From Bacteroidales bacterium (lineage in GTDB: Bacteria; Bacteroidota; Bacteroidia; Bacteroidales; Tenuifilaceae): 10,210 nt of DNA. This document shows, in pieces, positions 1 to 6,785 of this stretch (positions are counted from its first letter, which is position 1; every line of letters starts with the position of its first letter). The notes beneath the pieces are model-generated. The model made no database searches, was not told where the DNA came from, and worked only from the letters and a program-made list of their open reading frames with translations. Both the position numbers and the translations under genes were made by a program. The stretch is from NCBI GenBank assembly GCA_008933525.1, contig WBUV01000079.1, forward strand, positions 1 to 10,210, read 5' to 3'.

Positions 1-269
1 ATTATTACAGTTACACCGATCTTGCAAGCAACTCATTACTTACAGGCAAATCCTTTTGCGCAAAATTAGGACTTTTTGTTGAGTACAGGATATTTCGCGA
101 TTTTTCGGTAGGATTTGGTGCGGATTTTTTGTGGTCTTCACTCAAAAAAGCGAGTTTAGAATCAAAGGGACCGAATAATTATACCTACTCAAGCGATAAC
201 CAAAAGCTTGCCAACGCTATAAAACTATCTCGAATTGATTACTCTTTTGCTTTTTTATATGAATTTTAA
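1..269 (+). CDS. C-terminal fragment of an outer-membrane beta-barrel protein (5' end outside window)
   Basis: An open frame runs from the left edge (first full codon at base 3) to TAA at 267-269, giving 88 residues. The fragment has alternating hydrophobic/polar stretches typical of transmembrane beta-strands, for example GLFVEYRIFRDFSVGFGADF and the last strand RIDYSFAFLYEF. It ends in Phe after a Tyr, as expected of the C-terminal beta-signal recognised by the BAM complex. The short segment rich in Lys, Ser, Asn and Gln between the two strand groups would be an extracellular loop. I infer an outer-membrane barrel with its C-terminus facing the periplasm; subfamily and ligand cannot be read from this piece. 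The lipoprotein gene begins 23 bases downstream on the same strand with no terminator between, so the two are probably co-transcribed. Confidence 0.6.
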   Translation, partial: YYSYTDLASNSLLTGKSFCAKLGLFVEYRIFRDFSVGFGADFLWSSLKKASLESKGPNNYTYSSDNQKLANAIKLSRIDYSFAFLYEF

Positions 270-292
270 TTCAACCATTAACTTCTTGATTT

Positions 293-2266
293 ATGCAACG
301 AATTGTTAAAAACACCATACTGTTTTCAGTACTCTATATACTTGCAGGTTGTTCCGACAATTTTCTTGATGAAAATCTTAGTCAAGACTCTTATCCTGTA
401 GGTTTATCAAATATTTACATTTCTCCAGAGTGGGAAAGTTCCGATTATATTTTTAGGTTATCATCTATTAAAGATGTTGATTATGAGATTATATCCAAAC
501 CATCGTGGCTCAATGTCGATTCTATTCATGGACATTTGTCCGACAGTATTGCTGTTGTAAATTGTTCTGTTACAACAAATTCTAGTTTTAGTGAGGCTGG
601 CGTATATATGGATTTTATGACTGTAAAAGCAACAGGAATAAACTATAAGGTTCCTGTGGCATATATAAATGAAGGTAATCCTATTGTGCAGGTTCAAAAC
701 CCTCAGACACTATCCTTAGATTATTATGGAAATCCGGTATTGCTAATCCAGAACACTGGTTTAGGTATTTTGATTTGGGAAATAGTTAGCATGCCCGATT
801 GGTTGGTTCTTGATATTTCAAAAGTAGAATCAACTGGCATTTATATTTTTCCATATACTTCATATAGCATACCTCTTTTAATTAACCCAGACCAAACTTC
901 ATCAGGAATTCTAACAGGTACAATTGTTCTTGCCACAAATGATAAGGACCATCCTAGAGTTAACATTGGTGTAACAGTTAACATGGGAACACCCCAATTG
1001 ATAATAAACACAAATGAAATTAATTTCTATTCAATTGAAACGTCAATAAGTTTAGCTTTTAGCAATTCAGGAAACGGACGGCTTGTGTGGGCATTTGATG
1101 ACATCCCCGAATGGCTAACCATTTCTCCATCTAACGGGATTTGTAATCCTTATTCATATAGTTCTAGCATAGTTTTTAGTTGCGATAGAACAAAACTTGC
1201 ACCAGGGCCAAATTCTGCTATTGTAAAACTAAAAACTAACGACAATACTCGCCCATCCTACAGCATTATTGTAACAGCAGTTACTCCAGGAGATAATGCG
1301 AATATTCGCGCTGTTGATGGAGATGTTATAGATGCAGTATTCAACAAAAGTACGAATACTTTGTACTATGTAACCACTAGCCCTAACATGTTAGTTGCTT
1401 ACGATATAAGCACCAAAACTGTTTTGAATGAAATTGCATTAAGCAAAGCCCCAACTTGTTTGGCCATTTCGGAGGACTGGGCAACGGCTGCTGTAGGCCA
1501 CAATGGCTATATAAGCGCCATTAATTTATCAAACAACACTTTAAAGGCAACTTATACGTTGGACTATTCAGTAAATGATATTTCTTGGGGAGAAAACGAT
1601 TGGTTTTGCTACACGCAAAAAGGTGGGAGTTTTTCAAGTCTTCACTGGATTAATACTGCCGATGGAATTTTGTACAACGATCCTGATGCCTATAGTCTGG
1701 ATGGGAGTTCAATCGTTAAGAAAGTACCAAATCAAGCATACCTTATAGCTACCCGAAATGGAACTTCTCCCAGTGGTTTTTTCTCTTATGATATAGCTCT
1801 AAAAAGTAAAAAAAGTTACTCTCATATGGACTTAACAAATTTTTGGTTTTCGGAAAACGGAGATTATATTTTTGCAAACAACTTAAATGTATACCGAACA
1901 ACAAGTTCAACAGGATCAAATGATACATTTGATGCAGACATCAACTCAATAGGTAAAATTAACATAGGAAGTGAAAATTACTATGGGCTTCAGCACATTT
2001 ATCACGGTAACAATAATTTGTGGGTGATAAAAAAGGAATCATACTTTTCCGATGTGTCAACCAGTATATATCAGGTTGAAGATAATGACTATACACTAGT
2101 GAAGAAAATTGACTACATTATACTATACCAACCCAATGAGCAAACAAATCCTTTTAACCTAAGTGCAAACTTTGTTTATGCAAATAAAGAAGGTACTGAA
2201 ATAGTTGTTTTATGCAAAGGTCTTAATAATAACTCATGGGTAATGCAGTTTATTGCTTTAAATTAA
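293..2266 (+). CDS. Lipoprotein with three BACON-like domains and a C-terminal beta-propeller
   Basis: The 657-residue product starts with a lipoprotein signal: a basic N-terminus, a hydrophobic core, and the lipobox L17-A-G-C20. The residues after Cys20 are S-D-N, then FLDE, so the start is acid-rich like Bacteroidota surface-export signals; surface exposure is inference. Three ~95-residue repeats follow (about 40-125, 132-231 and 233-331). They share 'P-x-W-L' cores (PSWLNV at 70, PDWLVL at 168, PEWLTI at 272), and the second and third also share an upstream N-x-G-x-G-x-L-x-W strand and an 'L-x-T-N-D' strand. This fits BACON/Ig-like adhesion modules. From about 335 to the end the pattern changes to propeller-like blades (VIDAVFNKSTNTLYYVTT, MLVAYDISTKTVLNEI, TCLAISEDWATAAVGHNGYI), as in YVTN/WD40-like folds. 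No catalytic residues are recognisable, so binding of carbohydrate, protein or a partner barrel is possible but unproven. It probably shares an operon with the barrel gene ending at 269. The Met at 293 is chosen because it gives a proper signal peptide. Confidence 0.78.
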   Translation: MQRIVKNTILFSVLYILAGCSDNFLDENLSQDSYPVGLSNIYISPEWESSDYIFRLSSIKDVDYEIISKPSWLNVDSIHGHLSDSIAVVNCSVTTNSSFSEAGVYMDFMTVKATGINYKVPVAYINEGNPIVQVQNPQTLSLDYYGNPVLLIQNTGLGILIWEIVSMPDWLVLDISKVESTGIYIFPYTSYSIPLLINPDQTSSGILTGTIVLATNDKDHPRVNIGVTVNMGTPQLIINTNEINFYSIETSISLAFSNSGNGRLVWAFDDIPEWLTISPSNGICNPYSYSSSIVFSCDRTKLAPGPNSAIVKLKTNDNTRPSYSIIVTAVTPGDNANIRAVDGDVIDAVFNKSTNTLYYVTTSPNMLVAYDISTKTVLNEIALSKAPTCLAISEDWATAAVGHNGYISAINLSNNTLKATYTLDYSVNDISWGENDWFCYTQKGGSFSSLHWINTADGILYNDPDAYSLDGSSIVKKVPNQAYLIATRNGTSPSGFFSYDIALKSKKSYSHMDLTNFWFSENGDYIFANNLNVYRTTSSTGSNDTFDADINSIGKINIGSENYYGLQHIYHGNNNLWVIKKESYFSDVSTSIYQVEDNDYTLVKKIDYIILYQPNEQTNPFNLSANFVYANKEGTEIVVLCKGLNNNSWVMQFIALN

Positions 2267-2279
2267 TAATTGAAGTTTG

Positions 2280-3170
2280 TCATTTTTTAGATTTACTTAC
2301 AAGATAAACTCCTGCAAAAACCAGTGTAGCCGCAATTATTTTTTGAACATTAAGCATGTCTTGGCCAAGAATTGCTGCCACTATAGTCGCAATTACTGGT
2401 TGCGAGTAAATATAAATACTCACAGTTGTGGCTTGAACGTGACGTAAACCCCAGCTGTTTAAAAGATATGCTAAAAACGTTGGTCCTAAAAGCACAAAAA
2501 TAATTGCCCCATATATTGATGGCGGAATGCTATTCCATTCTGTAACCACAATATCTTTTAGCCCAAAAGGAAGAACAGCAAAAAAACCAACAGTAAAAAC
2601 ACCCCTCATTACAGTTATAGGGCTATATTTTTTCATTAATGGTTTTACAACTACTAGATATCCTGCATAAAAAAGGGTATTGAAAAATAACATGATGTTA
2701 CCCACGAAATGATCAGAGTTAAAACCTATTTCCCCTTTTCCAAAAATTAATAGTAAAGCCCCTGAGGCTCCAACAACAAGCCCAGTAATCTTTAAAAAGT
2801 TTATTCTTTCTCCAATTGCAAGGAAGGCAATAAGCATTACCATTGCTGGGTTTAGAGTTGATATGATTGATGAGTCGATTGGTGAACTTAGGTTTAACCC
2901 ATGAAGAAAAAGTAGTTGATTGAACGAAACCCCCATCAAACCAGCCATAACGAATCGCAGATAATCGGCTCTTTCAATCTTCTCAAACTTCCGTCCAATC
3001 TGCGAAAAAATGTAAAAGAGAGCCGATGCTGTAATAACTCGAAGTAGCGTAAATCCACCGGGCTTTAAGTGGTCTGGCATAACACCCTTTGCAATGGCGT
3101 AGTTTATTCCAAATAGCAAATTTGCTCCAATAATCGCAAGATGTGCCCTTAGTCTATTTTTATCGTCCAT
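2280..3170 (-). CDS. EamA/DMT-family inner-membrane transporter
   Basis: The product has 296 residues, the normal length for the family, with about ten hydrophobic segments in two EamA repeats (about 8-143 and 156-293). Repeat 1 shows the usual N-terminal 'ANLLFGINYAIAK' helix, the 'ATLNPAM'-type helix (here STLNPAMVMLIAFLAIGER) and the Gly-Glu at 120-121 at the end of its fourth helix. Repeat 2 carries 'IYSQPVIATIVAAILGQ', where the position usually held by Glu is Gln270. DMT-family members export amino acids, nucleobases or other metabolites or drugs by proton exchange; the substrate cannot be told from sequence. The gene is convergent with the lipoprotein gene (13 bases apart, no obvious terminator) and divergent from the flippase-like gene. 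A good Bacteroidota promoter (3196-3228) lies 25 bases upstream of the ATG, which supports this start. Confidence 0.88.
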   Translation of the reverse strand: MDDKNRLRAHLAIIGANLLFGINYAIAKGVMPDHLKPGGFTLLRVITASALFYIFSQIGRKFEKIERADYLRFVMAGLMGVSFNQLLFLHGLNLSSPIDSSIISTLNPAMVMLIAFLAIGERINFLKITGLVVGASGALLLIFGKGEIGFNSDHFVGNIMLFFNTLFYAGYLVVVKPLMKKYSPITVMRGVFTVGFFAVLPFGLKDIVVTEWNSIPPSIYGAIIFVLLGPTFLAYLLNSWGLRHVQATTVSIYIYSQPVIATIVAAILGQDMLNVQKIIAATLVFAGVYLVSKSKK

Positions 3171-3195
3171 TGCAAGTAATGTAAATTATTTCGCA

Positions 3196-3228
3196 CAAAG
3201 TTATATCCAAATAGGATAGGATGTAAAA
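3196..3228 (-). promoter_or_regulatory. Promoter of the EamA transporter gene (Bacteroidota type)
   Basis: Read on the minus strand, TAACTTTG (3203-3196) is an exact match to the -7 consensus TAnnTTTG. TTTT (3228-3225) lies 21 bases further upstream, one mismatch from the -33 TTTG. The -7 box ends 25 bases before the start codon at 3170. This rests on consensus matching only. Confidence 0.6.
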
Positions 3229-3286
3229 GTTTCCCTATGACAATTTTTAATCCTAAAAGTTTAACAATCGAGTTACGAATTATTAG

Positions 3287-3317
3287 CTAATTTCAAACCT
3301 AATACAAACCAAATTAG
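3287..3317. repeat. Operator-like block: tandem 12-base repeats inside a 7-base inverted repeat
   Basis: CTAATTT (3287-3293) and AAATTAG (3311-3317) are perfect inverted arms. Between and overlapping them are two imperfect direct repeats, CTAATTTCAAAC (3287-3298) and CTAATACAAACC (3299-3310), so CAAACC recurs at 3294 and 3305, 11 bases apart (about one helical turn). The block ends two bases before the putative -7 box at 3320 and covers the place where a -33 element would lie. The arrangement suggests a regulator binding site for the downstream membrane-protein gene; the regulator is unknown. Confidence 0.35.
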
Positions 3318-3319
3318 TT

Positions 3320-3327
3320 TATTTTTG
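3320..3327 (+). promoter_or_regulatory. Candidate -7 promoter box of the flippase-like gene
   Basis: TATTTTTG matches TAnnTTTG exactly and ends 26 bases before the start codon at 3354, a leader length similar to the two better-supported promoters in this window. No good -33 TTTG is found about 20 bases upstream; that place is occupied by the repeat block at 3287-3317, which could mean activator dependence. Confidence 0.45.
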
Positions 3328-3353
3328 TTGAGAAGAAACTGAAAAATGAAATA

Positions 3354-4439
3354 ATGCATAAAGTAAAACCAGGAGTTGTTGAAAATCCAGCACGTAGACT
3401 TAAACTTGGCACCGCAATAATTCCTGTTGTAATTGGACTTGGCGTAGTTGCTTATCTTCTTTATAGTGAATTTAACCCAGATGCTTTTAGTTTAATCAAC
3501 TTCACTTGGCGTTCATTTTTTTGGATTTTAGTAGCCATACTATTTATGGCAGGGAGGGATATTGGCTATACTTTACGTCTTGTAACGCTAACCGATGGAA
3601 AGTTCAATTTTCGTAAGGCGTTTAGGGTGATCATGCTTTGGGAATTTACTTCGGCTATTACCCCTTCGGCTGTAGGAGGAACAAGTATCGCAATTGTTTA
3701 CGTAAATAAGGAGGGTTTGAACTTAGGACACAGTTCCGCTGTTGTAATGATTACATCATTCCTTGATGAATTATACTTTATACTGATGTTTCCGCTTCTA
3801 ATTCTTCTTGTAGGAGCATCAGATCTTTTTGGAATAGCAGCAGAGAATAGCTCAATAATCAGAGAACTAGTGATTTTTAGCGTAGTAGGTTATTCTGTTA
3901 AATTTGTTTGGGTTTTAATTCTTAGTTATGGTCTGTTTGTAAATCCTAGAGGATTAAAATGGCTGTTGATGATTATTTTTAAACTTCCTTTGTTACGGCG
4001 TTGGAAACATGGCGCAAATAGAGCCGGAACTGATATTATTAGTAGTTCTAAAGAATACCGTCGAAAACCTTTTTCGTTTTGGGCAAAAGCATTTGGCAGT
4101 ACATTCCTTTCCTGGACTTCTCGGTTTTGGATTGTCAATGCACTTTTGTTGGCTTTTTTTACCATCGACAACCATCTATTGGTGTTTGCTCGTCAGTTAG
4201 TAATGTGGATAATGATGCTAGTAAGCCCAACCCCGGGAGGGAGTGGATTTGCCGAGTTCGTTTTTACACGATACCTATCCGAATTTATTCCTGTTGATGC
4301 TTCTGCTATTGGTGCAATTGCTGTTGGAATGGCTCTGCTTTGGAGGTTTGTTAGTTACTATCCCTACCTTTTTGTTGGCGCAATTATTTTTCCTCGCTGG
4401 ATTCGTAGTAAGTTTTTACATGGAGAGCAAGGTAAATAG
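3354..4439 (+). CDS. Lysylphosphatidylglycerol synthase TM-region / flippase-like membrane protein
   Basis: The product has 361 residues and about eight hydrophobic segments, and matches the stand-alone transmembrane family related to the N-terminal part of MprF (UPF0104/AglD-like). Features seen are R-D-I-G-Y-x-L-R at 68-75, the conserved 'EFTSAITPSAVGGTSIA' region at 97-113, the helix 'SSAVVMITSFLDELYF' at 127-142, the late 'PTPGGSGFAEF' motif at 292-302 and 'WRFVSYYPYLFVG' at 330-342. There is no C-terminal aminoacyl-transferase domain, so this is not a lysyl-PG synthase. By family analogy it may move or present a lipid or lipid-linked substrate in the inner membrane; this is inference. 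A two-codon frame ATG-AAA-TAA (3346-3354) lies just upstream and its stop shares one base with the ATG of this gene. The gene is divergent from the EamA transporter across 183 bases and convergent with purQ. Confidence 0.82.
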   Translation: MHKVKPGVVENPARRLKLGTAIIPVVIGLGVVAYLLYSEFNPDAFSLINFTWRSFFWILVAILFMAGRDIGYTLRLVTLTDGKFNFRKAFRVIMLWEFTSAITPSAVGGTSIAIVYVNKEGLNLGHSSAVVMITSFLDELYFILMFPLLILLVGASDLFGIAAENSSIIRELVIFSVVGYSVKFVWVLILSYGLFVNPRGLKWLLMIIFKLPLLRRWKHGANRAGTDIISSSKEYRRKPFSFWAKAFGSTFLSWTSRFWIVNALLLAFFTIDNHLLVFARQLVMWIMMLVSPTPGGSGFAEFVFTRYLSEFIPVDASAIGAIAVGMALLWRFVSYYPYLFVGAIIFPRWIRSKFLHGEQGK

Positions 4440-4524
4440 TCAATTGCTCAGTTTGAGATTTTAAGAATGAGTTAATGAGAGAGTTATTAATGTCGGGGTA
4501 TTGTAGCCGAATCTGCAACTAACT

Positions 4525-4560
4525 GAAAACAAAATAAAAACCCCGCATTAAGCGAGGTAT
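4525..4560 (-). terminator. Rho-independent terminator of purQ
   Basis: On the minus strand ACCTCGC (4558-4552), a TTAAT loop and GCGGGGT (4546-4540) form a 7-bp stem with one internal U-G wobble, followed directly by a T-rich tract through 4531. Read on the plus strand the wobble becomes a C-A mismatch and no T-tract follows, so it should work only for purQ, whose stop is 36 bases upstream. Confidence 0.85.
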
Positions 4561-4594
4561 TCTATATTGCGATACTGTCAATTTGTTTAATTTT

Positions 4595-5296
4595 CTATCC
4601 ATTCTCCTTGATGTACTTTATCATCGATTCAAATATTAACCTACCATCGGTATTGCCCAACTCATCGTCCGAGGCTCTTTCTGGGTGAGGCATCATACCA
4701 AACACATTTTTGCGTTCGTTGCAAATTCCTGCAATATTTTCAACTGCACCATTTGGGTTGAACGACTCTGAAACAATTCCATTCTCGTCGGAGTAGCGGA
4801 AAAGAATTTGGCCATTAATACGCATTTGTGCTAGGGTTTCTCTATCGGCAAAATACCGACCTTCGCCGTGGGCAATTGGAATTTTGAGTGCTCTTCCTTT
4901 TGGTAAATGAGTTGTAAGAGCGGTTGTTTTGCTATCGGGAGTTAAAAACACATTCTTACAAATAAATTTCTGATTCATATTATGGAGTAATGCTCCTGGG
5001 AGTAATCCTGTTTCGCAAAGAATCTGGAAACCGTTACAAATCCCAAAAACATAGCCGCCGTTATTGGCAAACTCAATAACCCTATTCATTATTGGAGAAA
5101 ACTTTGCCAGTGCGCCCGAACGCAAGTAATCGCCGTAGGAGAATCCTCCTGGGAGTACAATCACATCAATATTTCCATCGAAATCGATTTCCTTATGCCA
5201 AAGTGTAACCACTTCCTGTTCAAGGATATCTCTTAGTACATAAACGGTGTCCTGATCGCAGTTAGACCCCGGAAATATTACAACTCCAAACTTCAT
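4595..5296 (-). CDS. purQ: Phosphoribosylformylglycinamidine synthase, glutaminase subunit PurQ
   Basis: The 233-residue product is a complete stand-alone class I glutamine amidotransferase. With PurL and PurS it supplies ammonia from glutamine to convert FGAR to FGAM, the fourth step of de novo purine synthesis, in the cytoplasm. Visible motifs are the N-terminal 'GVVIFPGSNCDQD', 'LPGGFSYGDYLRSGALA' forming the oxyanion region (48-64), the nucleophile elbow 'FGICNGFQIL' with Cys87, 'IAHGEGRY' at 141-148, and 'MMPHPER' with the catalytic pair His204 and Glu206. The C-terminal 'D-G-R-L-I-F-E-S-M' is also typical. Length is normal for the small PurQ, so the organism should encode separate PurL and PurS rather than the fused ~1200-residue enzyme of many Gammaproteobacteria and many Bacteroidota. 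No other pur gene is adjacent; it appears to be a single-gene transcript with its own promoter and terminator. Confidence 0.96.
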   Translation of the reverse strand: MKFGVVIFPGSNCDQDTVYVLRDILEQEVVTLWHKEIDFDGNIDVIVLPGGFSYGDYLRSGALAKFSPIMNRVIEFANNGGYVFGICNGFQILCETGLLPGALLHNMNQKFICKNVFLTPDSKTTALTTHLPKGRALKIPIAHGEGRYFADRETLAQMRINGQILFRYSDENGIVSESFNPNGAVENIAGICNERKNVFGMMPHPERASDDELGNTDGRLIFESMIKYIKENG

Positions 5297-5318
5297 AGAA
5301 TTATTTTCTTTTACGTTT

Positions 5319-5350
5319 CAAAGATAGATATTAAAATGATACCCACCAAA
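5319..5350 (-). promoter_or_regulatory. Promoter of purQ (Bacteroidota type)
   Basis: On the minus strand TTTG (5350-5347), 20 bases, then TATCTTTG (5326-5319) matches both the -33 TTTG and -7 TAnnTTTG elements exactly with ideal spacing. The -7 box ends 22 bases before the purQ ATG at 5296. This is the best promoter in the window. No purine riboswitch fits in so short a leader. Confidence 0.8.
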
Positions 5351-5403
5351 CTAGCCTTTGTATAAATAAAGTGTTAAATTTACATACACAAAAATCAAAG
5401 GAA

Positions 5404-6480
5404 ATGATTCGCAACATTTTTCGATTATTTGGTTTACTGTTACTAACCATTTTGGCTCTATTTATACTATTCATTGCATACTCACAGCTTACGTACTACA
5501 ATCCTTCGCCTAAACTAGAGGTATGGAGCTCACAAGCGCCCGATACTATTCCTACGAACCTTAGGCTCGATGCTTTAACCTGGAATATTGGTTATGGTGG
5601 GTTGGGTAGCAATATGGACTTTTTCTATGATGATGGAGAGCGTGTTCGCGATACAAAAGACAATACACTTCGTAATCTTGATTCAATTACAAGTTTTCTA
5701 AACATTCATAAAGGAAGAAGTTTTTTCTTGCTACAGGAAGTTGATTTTGGTTCGCACCGATCCTACAATATTTTTCAACCCGAAATCCTATCTACCGCAT
5801 TGAATTACCAAAATTTTATTGGTTATAACTACGATGTGGATTTCGTCCCAATTCCAGTTAGTAACCCAATGGGAGGAGTTATTTCTGGTGTGATGACCTA
5901 TAGCCAGAAAACACCAAGTTTTTCTACCCGTTACCAGTATCCTGGAGAGTTTACTTGGCCCACAAAACTTTTTAATCTTAGACGGTGCATGCTTGTTACC
6001 CGGTACCCCACCGATAATGGAAAAGAACTTGTCCTAATCAACACACATAACTCCGCCTTCGACGATGGCTCGCTTAAGCAGCAAGAAATGACCTTTTTAA
6101 AAGCTTTTGTTTTAGAGGAGTTTCTTAATGGAAATTATGTAGTAGCAGGGGGTGACTGGAATCAATCTCCTCCAAATTTCCCATTGTCGACTTTTGGTGA
6201 TAATTATAAAGTGCCATTCTTTAAGTTAACAAACATAGATAGTGCTTTAATGCCCAAAGGATGGACTTGGGCCTTTGATCCGAATGAACCAACTAATAGG
6301 TATTTAAATGAACCATACACCGAGGGAAAAAACTATACTGGCATTTTGGATTTTTTCCTACTATCGCCTAACGTTAAACTTCTAGAGTGCCAAACACAGA
6401 ATTTGAACTTCAGACACTCTGACCATAATCCTGTTTTAATTTCCTTTGAGTTGGTGGGTGGAGAGGTTCGTTTAAATTAA
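5404..6480 (+). CDS. Membrane-anchored endonuclease/exonuclease/phosphatase (EEP) family protein
   Basis: I place the start at ATG 5404 (358 residues), preceded by AAAGGAA; an upstream in-frame GTG at 5371 would add 11 polar residues and spoil the N-terminal signal-anchor. Residues about 8-30 form one hydrophobic helix, so the catalytic domain is probably held outside the inner membrane. The EEP active-site set is present in order: T-W-N-I-G (Asn61), L-Q-E-V (Glu112, metal ligand), I-N-T-H-N (His215), G-G-D-W-N-Q (Asp251, Asn253), I-L-D-F-F-L (Asp316) and H-S-D-H-N-P (Asp340, His341). This fold covers metal-dependent phosphodiesterases and phosphatases acting on nucleic acids, inositol phosphates or sphingomyelin; the substrate here is not readable, though an extracytoplasmic location argues against a DNA-repair role. 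It is divergent from purQ over 107 bases, with no sign of shared function. Confidence 0.85.
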   Translation: MIRNIFRLFGLLLLTILALFILFIAYSQLTYYNPSPKLEVWSSQAPDTIPTNLRLDALTWNIGYGGLGSNMDFFYDDGERVRDTKDNTLRNLDSITSFLNIHKGRSFFLLQEVDFGSHRSYNIFQPEILSTALNYQNFIGYNYDVDFVPIPVSNPMGGVISGVMTYSQKTPSFSTRYQYPGEFTWPTKLFNLRRCMLVTRYPTDNGKELVLINTHNSAFDDGSLKQQEMTFLKAFVLEEFLNGNYVVAGGDWNQSPPNFPLSTFGDNYKVPFFKLTNIDSALMPKGWTWAFDPNEPTNRYLNEPYTEGKNYTGILDFFLLSPNVKLLECQTQNLNFRHSDHNPVLISFELVGGEVRLN

Positions 6481-6785
6481 GCTGTATTGCAAAGAATGTC
6501 AGTTGTTTAAATATCGACAGTTTTAGCGCTATGCCCCCAAAAGGCTAAGTGGTAGGTTTTATCTGCATTTTACCTCAATCCACATACATTCTTCGTCAAT
6601 TTGTCAAAGTTTTTTGTAAGTTTATAGCTAACATTTGGCAGGCTGTACAAAACTGAATATATTTCAGCATTGCTTTTGTTGATTAGTAAACTATTTTTAC
6701 CTTTAACCAATTAAAGTGATCAATTTGTTTTTTAAATTGCATTTTTTGTGACAATAGAATTTTGGCTAGTTTAAGTTGATAGTGT
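6481..6785. other. AT-rich intergenic region upstream of the cheR operon, with two small hairpins
   Basis: This 305-base stretch holds no convincing ORF, RNA gene or clear terminator for the preceding gene. Near its right end are two perfect inverted repeats: CTTTAA-CCAA-TTAAAG (6701-6716) and CAATTT-7 bases-AAATTG (6721-6739), the latter followed by a T-run (6742-6747). A weak promoter candidate is TTTG at 6745-6748, 18 bases, then TAGTTTAA at 6767-6774 (two mismatches from TAnnTTTG), which would leave only 11 bases before the cheR ATG. The hairpins could be operators or a weak terminator for read-through from the EEP gene. Confidence 0.4.

Noticed and set aside
461-697. Antisense 78-residue open frame inside the lipoprotein gene
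   Set aside because: It has low-complexity composition typical of antisense frames, with no promoter or conserved motif.
4447-4462. CTCA-GTT-TGAG hairpin followed by ATTTT after the flippase-like gene
   Set aside because: A 4-bp stem with a short T stretch is too weak to call a terminator.
3926-4464. Several overlapping open frames on both strands inside and just past the flippase-like gene
   Set aside because: They lie antisense or out of frame to a well-supported membrane protein gene, and their translations show no recognisable domain or start signal.
5357-5382. Possible promoter for the EEP gene (TTTG at 5357, TAAATTTA at 5375)
   Set aside because: Only 14 bases separate the two elements and the -7 box has one mismatch, so spacing does not fit the Bacteroidota pattern.
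5371-5403. GTG start giving an 11-residue longer EEP protein
   Set aside because: The extension is polar, precedes a normal ATG with a purine-rich upstream stretch, and would displace the N-terminal membrane anchor.
6481-6540. TGTC/GACA hairpin after the EEP gene as a terminator
   Set aside because: The stem has 4 bp with a loop of about 15 bases and is not GC-rich, so it is not credible.
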